Source: Bacteroidota bacterium (GTDB lineage: Bacteria > Bacteroidota > Bacteroidia > AKYH767-A > JAHEYN01). Taken from it: 46,109 bases of DNA. Below the pieces are notes generated by a model. That model saw only the letters and a program-made list of their open reading frames with translations. It did no database searches and was not told the origin of the DNA. The first letter of the stretch is position 1. Each line of letters begins with the position of its first letter. Location: positions 1 through 46,109 of the forward strand of contig CANFOZ010000017.1 in NCBI GenBank assembly GCA_947448795.1, in the 5' to 3' direction. Made by a program: the position numbers and the translations under genes. Of the stretch, positions 9,603 to 18,362 are shown piece by piece.

Positions 9603-12600
9603 ATGCCCGTCATGCAAAGAGCCGGTTCCTTTTTCTCCACATTCTTTCTTCGCCTCGTCGTTGTTGCGTTCCTTTTGGTTTGCATGGCTCCAACGTTAGC
9701 GAATGCCCAGTTCTATCAGGGGTATCAAATGAATTTTGGCAAGAATAGGTTGCAGTATAACGATCTTTTTTGGACCTTTTATAGGCAGTCGCGATTTGAT
9801 GTCTATTCGTATCAAGGAGGGCAGGAGCTAGGCGATTTTGTGCGCAAAGCGGCCGGTGAGCACCTCGACGACATCGAGCGCCGCTTGGATTACAAGTTGG
9901 ATGGGCGCGTTCAGTTTATTGTTTTTAATAAACTGTCGGACATGCGTCAAAGCAATATCGGTTTAGTGACGGAAGAACCTTTCAACATTGGCGGCACAAC
10001 CAAAATTGTTGGCAACAAAATATTTTTGTACTTCACTGGCGACCATGCTCAGCTGCAAGAGCAGATTAGCTATGGGCTTGCACAGATTATGATCAATCAG
10101 ATTTTATATGGTGGCGACATTAAGAATGCCTTGCAAAATGCAGCTTTGCTCACCTTGCCTGATTGGTACATAACGGGTTTATGCGCCTATCTTTCGAAAC
10201 CCTGGGATGCCACCATCGACGATCGCGTGCGGGATGGAATCATCAACAACACCTATACCAAATTCAGCCGCTTAACTGGTGAGGATGCGCGCTATGCGGG
10301 GCAGTCTGTGTGGGCATTTATTGCGGACAAGTTCGGTGACGCATCCTTGTCGAATTTGCTCTACATGACACGAGTGAACCGCAATATCGAAAGTGCTTTC
10401 TTGTTTGTTTTGGGTATCAATTCGCGCGGACTTTCAGGAGCTTGGTACGATTATTACAATGTGCGCTATGCCCAAGATACTGTTAAGCGTATTACGCCAA
10501 TGTCTTCAATGCGTATGGGTAAAGCCGCTGTCAAACAAAACTACCAAATCAAGCTTTCACCTAGCGGCGATCGTCTTGCTTGGGTGAGCAACGATCATGG
10601 AAAATACGCTGTGCGTGTGGTCGATCTCTCAACGAATAAGCGCACTACGATCAAGAGAAAGGGCTATCGTAGCGTCGAGCATTTGACCGATGTTTCTTTT
10701 CCTGTGCTTGCCTGGAGTCCGGATGGTAAAACAGTGTCGCTCGTTTGCGAAGAAGTAGGTAAAGTATGGCTGGAACAGTTCGATCTTGAAAAAAAGGAGA
10801 GCAACAAGAGTCAAATTTTTAATATCGACAAGGTGTTGGATATGGCTTATTCCGACAATGGGAAGCTGCTTGTTATGTCGGCCGTAGTAAAAGGACAATC
10901 GGATGTATTTGTTTACAACACGCAGTCGCGGACTATGGATAACATCACCAACGATCGCTATGACGATTTTAATCCGCGTTTTGTGCAAGGCTCCCGGAAA
11001 ATTGTTTTTGCTTCCTGCCGTTTAAGTGATAGTATTGCTGTTTCCCGCAAGGATACCTTGCCAGGAATGACGCATACAGATCTATTCTTGTATGACTACA
11101 AAGGAAAAGCGCCGGTGTTGCAGCGCATCACGGCTACGCAAAACATAAACGAGTCCATGCCAACCGAGCTAGACAGTAGCCATCTTGTTTTTATTAGCGA
11201 TGCTAACGGCGTTCGGAATCGCTACATCGCTCATCTTGACAGCATACTCAGTTTTGTGGATACGATTGAGCACTACCGCGACAAAATAGATGTGTGGCCT
11301 GTGACGGATTATAGTCAAGGCATTATCAGTCAAGACATAAACGCCAAGCGAACCAAGATGGCGCAGTTTCATTACATCGAAGGTAAAGTACGAATGGTTA
11401 TTGTTGATGCGCCTTCAACTTCGAGGCTCGAATCGACTTCTTTGCAGGAGACCCCATTTCGGCTAAAGCAAAAACTAGCTGGAATGACAAGCGATGCCGC
11501 TGATAGAGTGCAAAAACCCGTCGTAATAGATGTTCGATCACCGATGCCTGGTTTAGATTTAAAAAATACTAGCTCGACTCCCTATTTTCAAAACGAGTTC
11601 CAGTATTTATCCACCGTTGCGGATACCATAAACCGAAATGGGCAACAAGCTGCGGTAGCAAGCAAGGATAGCATTTATCCACCGTCCATTAAAAAGCAAC
11701 CAGGAGTTTTAAAACGCAATTACAATACTGCTTTTGGCTCAAGTTACTTGCAGCTCCAATTGGACAACAGCTTACTTAGTCCTACTTACCAGTTATATGC
11801 CGGAGGCGGTCCGGTTACCTTTGGATCGGGGATGAATCTAAAAGCGTCTATAGCCATTAACGACCTCTTCGAAGATTACCGAATTACAGGCGCAATTAAA
11901 ACGTCTAATGACTTTCGAACACTTGGATATTACATTAGTGTAGAGAATCTAAAACATCGCCTCGATAAGCAATTGACATTCTATCGCGAAGGACGTATGT
12001 ATACTTTCGATGGATCGAACACCAAGATACGCGTGCAGACCAATGAACTGCGCTATCAATTGAAATACCCCTTTAGCGAGGTCTCTTCGGTGCGCACTAC
12101 TTTTGGTTTCAGAAGCGATCGAGCCGTTTATTTATCGACCGATATCCAGAATCTTCAGGTACCAAACTATTATGATAATTATCTGACCTTTAAAACAGAG
12201 TATGTTTTTGATAACACGATCAGTCGAGGATTAAATCTGTACCAGGGAATTCGCTTTAAAGCATTCTTTGAAATTATGCAGGAAGACGACTTGACTTTTG
12301 AAAACAACATACCAAAAACGATCAAGTTAAACAAGCCGATGTATGCTCCTGGCTTTGATTTTAGACACTATCAGAAAATTCATCGCGATATTATCTGGGC
12401 CAATCGCATCGCTGCTGCCACCTCTTTGGGTGAAGGTAAAATAGTATACTATTTGGGTTCGACGGATAGTTGGTCTAAGCCTCAGTTCAACTATTCCATC
12501 CCAATCGACAATTCGCAAAACTATGCCTTTCAAGCCTTGGCCACCAACCTGCGTGGCTTTCAGCAGAACATTCGAAACGGCAATTCTTTTGCTGTAATAA

Positions 12601-12944
12601 ATAGCGAGCTTCGTATACCTGTGTTCAAGTATTTAATGTCGCGACCAATAAAATCAGACTTTATAAAAAACTTTCAAGTGATCGGCTTTTGTGATGCGGG
12701 TTCAGCATGGACTGGGAAGTCGCCTTGGGCCGCGGCCAATTCATTGAACTCAAATGTGATAGAAAGTCCACCGTTTACAATCACGCTTGTTAATCAGCGC
12801 CAACCTATAGTTGCAGGTTACGGCTATGGCTTGAGAAGCCGTTTGCTTGGCTATTTTGCGCGCTTGGATTGGGCTTGGGGCTTTGAGAATGGGAAAACCA
12901 ATAAGCCTCGAATGCTGTATTTTTCTCTTGGAATGGATTTTTAA
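9603..12944 (+). CDS. Large exported protein: peptidase-MA-like N-terminal domain, TolB/WD40-like propeller, C-terminal BamA-like outer-membrane beta-barrel
   Basis: Signal peptide (FLRLVVVAFLLVCMAPTLANAQ), propeller repeats (GDRLAWVSNDHGKYAVRVVDL, FPVLAWSPDGKTVSLVCEE), C-terminal half rich in beta strands ending in YFSLGMDF. Start MPVMQRAGSF at 9603 preferred over the track's 9465. Confidence 0.82.
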   Translation: MPVMQRAGSFFSTFFLRLVVVAFLLVCMAPTLANAQFYQGYQMNFGKNRLQYNDLFWTFYRQSRFDVYSYQGGQELGDFVRKAAGEHLDDIERRLDYKLDGRVQFIVFNKLSDMRQSNIGLVTEEPFNIGGTTKIVGNKIFLYFTGDHAQLQEQISYGLAQIMINQILYGGDIKNALQNAALLTLPDWYITGLCAYLSKPWDATIDDRVRDGIINNTYTKFSRLTGEDARYAGQSVWAFIADKFGDASLSNLLYMTRVNRNIESAFLFVLGINSRGLSGAWYDYYNVRYAQDTVKRITPMSSMRMGKAAVKQNYQIKLSPSGDRLAWVSNDHGKYAVRVVDLSTNKRTTIKRKGYRSVEHLTDVSFPVLAWSPDGKTVSLVCEEVGKVWLEQFDLEKKESNKSQIFNIDKVLDMAYSDNGKLLVMSAVVKGQSDVFVYNTQSRTMDNITNDRYDDFNPRFVQGSRKIVFASCRLSDSIAVSRKDTLPGMTHTDLFLYDYKGKAPVLQRITATQNINESMPTELDSSHLVFISDANGVRNRYIAHLDSILSFVDTIEHYRDKIDVWPVTDYSQGIISQDINAKRTKMAQFHYIEGKVRMVIVDAPSTSRLESTSLQETPFRLKQKLAGMTSDAADRVQKPVVIDVRSPMPGLDLKNTSSTPYFQNEFQYLSTVADTINRNGQQAAVASKDSIYPPSIKKQPGVLKRNYNTAFGSSYLQLQLDNSLLSPTYQLYAGGGPVTFGSGMNLKASIAINDLFEDYRITGAIKTSNDFRTLGYYISVENLKHRLDKQLTFYREGRMYTFDGSNTKIRVQTNELRYQLKYPFSEVSSVRTTFGFRSDRAVYLSTDIQNLQVPNYYDNYLTFKTEYVFDNTISRGLNLYQGIRFKAFFEIMQEDDLTFENNIPKTIKLNKPMYAPGFDFRHYQKIHRDIIWANRIAAATSLGEGKIVYYLGSTDSWSKPQFNYSIPIDNSQNYAFQALATNLRGFQQNIRNGNSFAVINSELRIPVFKYLMSRPIKSDFIKNFQVIGFCDAGSAWTGKSPWAAANSLNSNVIESPPFTITLVNQRQPIVAGYGYGLRSRLLGYFARLDWAWGFENGKTNKPRMLYFSLGMDF

Positions 12945-12988
12945 TTTCAACCTCAATTAGACATACATTGGAAACTAAAGTAAATTCT

Positions 12989-13351
12989 ATGACAATCATT
13001 TTTATTTTATTGGCTATCGGCTTAGTAGCCGGTGTGCTCAGTGGGTTTATCGGTCTTGGCGGCGGCATTGTTGTGGTGCCAGCACTGATCTATTTTATAG
13101 GCATGAGTCAACACATGAGTCAAGGAACAACCTTGGCGATGATGCTTCCGCCAATCGGTATTCTCGGAGTTTACAACTACTACAAGAATCAGATGGTGGA
13201 CATGAAGGCCGCACTAATCCTTTCCGCATCCTTCATAATCGGTGGCTACTTCGGCTCTAAATTAGCGATCGGGCTTCCAGCGGAGGTGATTCGCAAGGTG
13301 TTTGGCATTGTCGTTCTTCTGCTTGCTTTGAAAATGATTTTTACCAAATAA
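12989..13351 (+). CDS. Sulfite exporter TauE/SafE family protein (half-length)
   Basis: MTIIFILLAIGLVAGVLSGFIGLGGGIVVVPALIYFIGMSQHMSQGTTLAMMLPPIGILGVYNYYKN, typical TauE/SafE repeat; about 120 aa. Track start at 12968 is an alternative. Confidence 0.9.
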   Translation: MTIIFILLAIGLVAGVLSGFIGLGGGIVVVPALIYFIGMSQHMSQGTTLAMMLPPIGILGVYNYYKNQMVDMKAALILSASFIIGGYFGSKLAIGLPAEVIRKVFGIVVLLLALKMIFTK

Positions 13352-13354
13352 GCG

Positions 13355-14554
13355 ATGTCACTTATTGCCACCATAAAAGACTTAGCAAGTCGGCATTTGC
13401 CCGATGTTGTTGCCATTCGCCGTCACTTGCATCGCAATCCTGAGCTGTCGTTTCAGGAGCATGAAACAATGGCCTATATAGCTGCTCAGCTTGATTTGCT
13501 AGGAATACCCTACACTAGCGGTATTGCAGGCACTGGTATTGTGGCCCTTATTGAAGGTCTTGATCCTGAAAGCAAGGTAACGGCTTTGCGTGCAGATATG
13601 GATGCCTTGCCCATTAAAGAGGTTTCAGGTCGCGATTATGGCTCGCTTCATGAAGGCGTGATGCACGCCTGTGGTCACGATGCACACACCGCATCGCTCT
13701 TAGGTGCTGCATACATCCTTATGCAAACCCGTGCTCTTTGGAAAGGAACTGTGAAGTTGATTTTTCAACCCGGCGAAGAGAAATTGCCTGGCGGTGCATC
13801 CTTGATGATTAAAGAAGGGGCCCTGCAGAATCCAAGCCCAGCGAGCATCTTCGGGCAGCATGTGACGAACCTGTTTGCTGCAGGCAAGGTTGGATTTAGG
13901 TCGGGCTTGTATATGGCTTCCACCGATGAATTGTATCTTACGATTAGCGGAAAGGGTGGTCACGCAGCTATACCGGCCAACTACATCAATCCTTTATTGA
14001 TTGCATCCAAGGTGCTGTTGGTTATGAACGAAAAGTTTATGGATCCTAAAACCAAGCTTCATACAGCGCATCCAACCGTGCTTGCTTTTGGTAAAATAAG
14101 CGGCATGGGCGCTACCAATGTGATACCGGATCAGGTTTTTATGGAAGGCACCTTTCGCACGATGAACGAAGAATGGCGGGCAGAAGCGCATCTCTTGATT
14201 ACGCAGATAGCGCAAGAAGAAGCTGAAAAGATGGGAGGCAAGGCGGAGGTAAAAATTAGCAAAGGCTATCCTTTTTTAATCAACGACGAGCCTTTAACCA
14301 AGCGTGCGAAACAGCATGCAATTGACTATCTCGGAGCTGAGCATTTGATTGATTTGGACCTGTGGATGGCCGCCGAAGATTTCGCCTACTATTCGCAAGT
14401 GATGCCGGCCTGTTTTTACCGCTTCGGTATCCGCAACGAAAGTAAAGGCATTACCTCATCTGTGCACACCTCCAGCTTTGATATCGACGAGGAAGCACTT
14501 CGAACCTCAACGGGCATGATGGCTTGGTTGGCTATCGCCGAGTTGCAATCCTAA
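13355..14554 (+). CDS. M20 family amidohydrolase (N-acyl-amino acid amidohydrolase / hippuricase-like)
   Basis: 399 aa; IRRHLHRNPELSFQEHET, ALRADMDALPIKE, HACGHDAHTASLLGAA, LIFQPGEEKLPGGASLMI, WMAAEDFAYY. Confidence 0.95.
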   Translation: MSLIATIKDLASRHLPDVVAIRRHLHRNPELSFQEHETMAYIAAQLDLLGIPYTSGIAGTGIVALIEGLDPESKVTALRADMDALPIKEVSGRDYGSLHEGVMHACGHDAHTASLLGAAYILMQTRALWKGTVKLIFQPGEEKLPGGASLMIKEGALQNPSPASIFGQHVTNLFAAGKVGFRSGLYMASTDELYLTISGKGGHAAIPANYINPLLIASKVLLVMNEKFMDPKTKLHTAHPTVLAFGKISGMGATNVIPDQVFMEGTFRTMNEEWRAEAHLLITQIAQEEAEKMGGKAEVKISKGYPFLINDEPLTKRAKQHAIDYLGAEHLIDLDLWMAAEDFAYYSQVMPACFYRFGIRNESKGITSSVHTSSFDIDEEALRTSTGMMAWLAIAELQS

Positions 14555-14568
14555 GCAAGACCCACGAT

Positions 14569-16758
14569 TTAGTTCCCTAGTTCCGACATGAACTTGATCC
14601 GCATCAAGCGAATATCCGTGCTTGAATAATCGTTTTCGCCAAGTTCAATCAATGCAGCTTCAACAGAATCATTATCGGCCGACTGGAAGTATTCATACAC
14701 TTCTTGTTGGCGTTCTTGATCGATAATGGTGTTGATGTAATAACTGATATCGATACGCGTACCTGAGCCAACGATAATCTCAATCTCGTCGAGCACCGCA
14801 TCCGTTTGAATACCGCGTGCTCGTGCAATATCAGGCAAGCCCAACTTGCGATCGATGCTTTGAATAATTTGAATCTTCTGAATCGATTTATTGGCCACCG
14901 ATTTGATGATCATATCTACAGGTCGCTCGATCTCTTTTTCTTGCACATACTGTGCAATGGCTTCCACAAAGGCTTTGCCAAATTTCATGGCTTTCCCTGC
15001 GCCAACACCGGTGATGTTTTTTAATTCATCGATGGTGATTGGATATTGAATGGTCATCTCCTCTAAGGAGTTTTCTTGAAAGATTACAAAAGGAGGAAGG
15101 TTGAGCTGTTTGGCGATTCGTTTGCGCAGGTCTTCAAGCAGTGCGAAGAGTTCGCTGTCGGCCGCGCCAGCAGACCCTTGTGGCGGGTTTTCGCTGTCCT
15201 CATCCATCTCGATACCTTCGTAATCGTGATCTTTGGTAAGCATGAAAGAAACCGGGTTGGCTAAGAATGCGCGCCCAGCGTCGGTAAGTTTTAGCAGCCC
15301 GTAATTTTCGATGTCTTTTGAGAGTAATTCTTCAAGCACCGCTTGTCTTACCGCGGCATTCCAAAACTTCTCGTCGTACTCTGAGCCTTCCCCGAAGATT
15401 TCGAGTTTATGGTGGTCGTATGATTTAACCTGCGGCTCCGCTTTACCCATTAAGATATTAATGACATGCTCGGCAACAAATTTTTCTTTGACGATATTCA
15501 CCACTTCCAGCAGCTGCGCTATTTCTTCCTTGCCTTCGAATTTTGTTTTTGGATGCAGGCAATTGTCGCAGTTGCCACAATTTTCGGTGGTGTACACTTC
15601 TCCGAAATAGTGCAAAAGTTGTTTCCTGCGGCAGGATGATGCTTCAGCGAAAGCGACGGTTTCCAACAACAGTTGTCGGCCAATATTTTGTTCGGCCACC
15701 GGTTTGTTGTTCATGAATTTCTCCAGCTTCTCAATGTCTTTATAGCTATAGAAACAGATGCATCGACCTTCGCGTCCGTCACGTCCGGCACGCCCTGTTT
15801 CTTGGTAATATCCTTCTAGTGATTTCGGGATGTCGTGGTGAATGACAAAGCGCACATCGGGTTTATCGATACCCATTCCAAAAGCAATGGTAGCAACGAT
15901 AACATCGATATCTTCTTTAAGAAACTGGTCTTGCGTTGCACTGCGCACCGAAGCATCAAGTCCGGCATGATAAGGCAGGGCTTTGATGCCATTTGCAATG
16001 AGCATTTGGGCTACTTCTTCTACCTTTTTGCGGCTTAAGCAATAGATGATGCCTGATTTGCCTGCGTTATTCTTTACATACCGCACAATTTCTTTTATCA
16101 CGCCAACCTTTGGGCGAACCTCGTAATACAGGTTCGCACGGTTGAAGGAGGCCTTGAATACGTTGGCATCCATCATGCCTAAATTTTTCTGAATGTCTTG
16201 TTGCACCTTCGGTGTGGCGGTAGCTGTGAGGGCTAGGATAGGGACCATTCCGATCCGTTCGATGAGCGGCCGCAGACGGCGATACTCGGGTCTGAAGTCG
16301 TGCCCCCATTCGGAGATACAGTGCGCTTCATCAATAGCGAAAAAGGAAATTGGGATGTCGTGTAAAAAATCGACATTCTCTTCTTTTGTAAGCGACTCGG
16401 GTGCTACATAGAGCACTTTGGTGCGTCCCGATTTGATATCCTTGCGTACTTGTGTGATCTCCGTTTTCGTTAACGAGGAGTTCATAAAATGCGCCACGGC
16501 ATCGTCTGTACCAAATCCGCGCAGCGCATCGACTTGGTTTTTCATCAAGGCAATGAGTGGGGAGATAACAACCGCTGTTCCCTCACTGATTAACGCCGGA
16601 AGCTGATAGCAGAGCGATTTACCACCTCCCGTTGGCATGATAACGAAGGTGTCTTTGCGATCTAAAATGCTTTGTATAATGGCTTCCTGCTCTCCTTTAA
16701 AGGTATCAAAACCAAAGAAACGAAGAAGGGAGGCGGATAAGGGTTCAGCAGTGGGCAT
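14569..16758 (-). CDS. recQ: ATP-dependent DNA helicase RecQ
   Basis: 729 aa; FKGEQEAIIQSILDRKDTFVIMPTGGGKSLCYQLPA, IDEAHCISEWGHDFRPEY, YYQETGRAGRDGREG, CGNCDNCLHP, HRDC-like C-terminal region. Confidence 0.97.
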   Translation of the reverse strand: MPTAEPLSASLLRFFGFDTFKGEQEAIIQSILDRKDTFVIMPTGGGKSLCYQLPALISEGTAVVISPLIALMKNQVDALRGFGTDDAVAHFMNSSLTKTEITQVRKDIKSGRTKVLYVAPESLTKEENVDFLHDIPISFFAIDEAHCISEWGHDFRPEYRRLRPLIERIGMVPILALTATATPKVQQDIQKNLGMMDANVFKASFNRANLYYEVRPKVGVIKEIVRYVKNNAGKSGIIYCLSRKKVEEVAQMLIANGIKALPYHAGLDASVRSATQDQFLKEDIDVIVATIAFGMGIDKPDVRFVIHHDIPKSLEGYYQETGRAGRDGREGRCICFYSYKDIEKLEKFMNNKPVAEQNIGRQLLLETVAFAEASSCRRKQLLHYFGEVYTTENCGNCDNCLHPKTKFEGKEEIAQLLEVVNIVKEKFVAEHVINILMGKAEPQVKSYDHHKLEIFGEGSEYDEKFWNAAVRQAVLEELLSKDIENYGLLKLTDAGRAFLANPVSFMLTKDHDYEGIEMDEDSENPPQGSAGAADSELFALLEDLRKRIAKQLNLPPFVIFQENSLEEMTIQYPITIDELKNITGVGAGKAMKFGKAFVEAIAQYVQEKEIERPVDMIIKSVANKSIQKIQIIQSIDRKLGLPDIARARGIQTDAVLDEIEIIVGSGTRIDISYYINTIIDQERQQEVYEYFQSADNDSVEAALIELGENDYSSTDIRLMRIKFMSELGN

Positions 16759-16792
16759 GTAGGACGATAGTCAATTTGTGCTTAAATTTAAA

Positions 16793-16800
16793 TAAATTTG
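16793..16800 (+). promoter_or_regulatory. Putative -7 element (TAAATTTG) upstream of the first glycan operon
   Basis: TAnnTTTG match in the recQ/GT2 intergenic region; weak -33. Confidence 0.3.
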
Positions 16801-16894
16801 TCGGATTAGAATACACGTTTTTGTTATTTCTTTGCTAATCAGTTCATTCTTTTTTTTTACTGTCATGCGTTTGTAAAATTCATCGCTTTTTTGT

Positions 16895-17623
16895 ATGTTA
16901 AATTCCTTTTCGCGGATCGCAGTCATCATTCCAGCATTCAATGAAGAGCAGGCTATAGCTGATGTAGTGCACCAGATACAACAAGTGGCAATTCGTGAGC
17001 ATTTGCAGCTTACAGTTGTTGTGGTTAATGACTGCTCGCGCGACAACACCGCTTCAATCATAGATGCACTGCCTTGTGTTTCTCTTCATCTGCCTGTCAA
17101 TTTAGGCATTGGCGGTGCTGTACAAACAGGCTTTCGGTATGCTTTCCGCAAAGGATATGATTATGCAGTGCAAGTAGACGGCGACGGTCAGCATCCAGCT
17201 GAAGCTATTCCAGCACTATTGAAAGCAATAGAACAGCAAGAGGCTGACGTGCTGATTGGCTCTCGATTCATTGCAAAGACAGGCTTTCAGAGCTCCTTTA
17301 TGCGCCGTGTGGGGATTCGTTTTTTTTCACATCTCAATTATTTACTTACGGGTATTCGTGTTGCTGATAGTACCTCAGGATTTAGAATGCTTAATCGTAA
17401 GGCATTAGCAGTGGTTGACGATTATTATCCAGACGAATATCCGGAGCCAGAGGCCATCATCTTATATGCTTTTAACAATCTCAAAGTGGCTGAGCATCCT
17501 GTTGAAATGCTAGAACGACAAGGAGGTGTTTCTTCTATCAACTCGCTCAATTCCTTCTATTATATGTTCAAAGTAAGCATAGCGATTCTGTTTACTTATA
17601 TCCGAATCCGCAGAAAAAAATAA
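16895..17623 (+). CDS. Glycosyltransferase family 2 (polyprenyl-phosphate mannose synthase-like)
   Basis: 242 aa; VIIPAFNEEQAIADVV, VVVNDCSRDNTASIID, NLGIGGAVQTGFRYA, VQVDGDGQHPAEAIPALL. Confidence 0.93.
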   Translation: MLNSFSRIAVIIPAFNEEQAIADVVHQIQQVAIREHLQLTVVVVNDCSRDNTASIIDALPCVSLHLPVNLGIGGAVQTGFRYAFRKGYDYAVQVDGDGQHPAEAIPALLKAIEQQEADVLIGSRFIAKTGFQSSFMRRVGIRFFSHLNYLLTGIRVADSTSGFRMLNRKALAVVDDYYPDEYPEPEAIILYAFNNLKVAEHPVEMLERQGGVSSINSLNSFYYMFKVSIAILFTYIRIRRKK

Positions 17624-17625
17624 AC

Positions 17626-17970
17626 ATGGAACGTATACAAATCATTGCTATTGTTGGCAGTTTGCTCTTCCTCGGCTTTATCGGTCGTTTGATCATCAAA
17701 GGTAAATTGCGCGAAGAATATGCCATTGTATGGATCATCTGCACGGCTATTCTCATTCTCTTTTCTTTTTGGCGACACGGACTCGATTTGGTTGCTTATC
17801 ACCTCGGTGTATATTCACCGCCGAATACTGTTTTCATGGGAGCTATCATTGCTGTGCTCGTTTACCTATTGCATTTATCAATCGTGGTTTCTAAATTACA
17901 AGCACAGAATAAAACCATGGCACAAGAGATGGCTTTGCTAAAGAATAAGCTTGAGCAAAAACAGGCATGA
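17626..17970 (+). CDS. DUF2304 family membrane protein
   Basis: 114 aa, directly after a DPM1-like GT2; GRLIIKGKLREEYAIVWIICTAILILFSFWRHGLDLVAYHLGVYSPPNTVF is DUF2304-like. Confidence 0.85.
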   Translation: MERIQIIAIVGSLLFLGFIGRLIIKGKLREEYAIVWIICTAILILFSFWRHGLDLVAYHLGVYSPPNTVFMGAIIAVLVYLLHLSIVVSKLQAQNKTMAQEMALLKNKLEQKQA

Positions 17971-18362
17971 ATCAGCAGCATCAATCGGAGGCACTTGTGT
18001 TTGGTCGATATCTTTTAAACGGAATTGAACCTGTTGATAGCGCCGTGGTTTTGTATGTGCAAGCCATGGAGCGTTTGGCGATAGTTCCTTCATCAGACGA
18101 ACAGCGCCTGTTGGATCGATTGCTTCTTCATCCTATGCTGCTGCCCTTGGTGGATGCAGGTTTGGCCCTTGCTAATCCGCGATCAGTGATTCGTCGGAAG
18201 CTTTTTGTATTATCTGCAATACTCGAAACACAACCTGCTCACGCTGCAGTCTATCTTCCTTATGAGCATAGCCCTGTCCAACATCTAAAAGCGATATTCA
18301 GTGCGGTCTTCGCTGGTCTTCGAGCTGCTTTCGGATTTATCCTTGTAAAGCTGATAGCATGA
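17967..18362 (+). CDS. Uncharacterised 131 aa protein in glycan operon
   Basis: ATGA overlaps with both neighbours (17967-17970 and 18359-18362) support coding; no family recognised; hydrophobic C-term. Confidence 0.7.
   Translation: MNQQHQSEALVFGRYLLNGIEPVDSAVVLYVQAMERLAIVPSSDEQRLLDRLLLHPMLLPLVDAGLALANPRSVIRRKLFVLSAILETQPAHAAVYLPYEHSPVQHLKAIFSAVFAGLRAAFGFILVKLIA

Noticed and set aside
13106-13128. Period-12 repeat catgagtcaaca/catgagtcaagg
   Set aside because: In-frame and reflects the TauE/SafE motif MSQHMSQGTT; protein-level explanation is adequate.
18305-18324. Period-10 near repeat ggtcttcgct/ggtcttcgag
   Set aside because: Only 8 of 10 positions match; weaker than the three exact 10-bp duplications reported.
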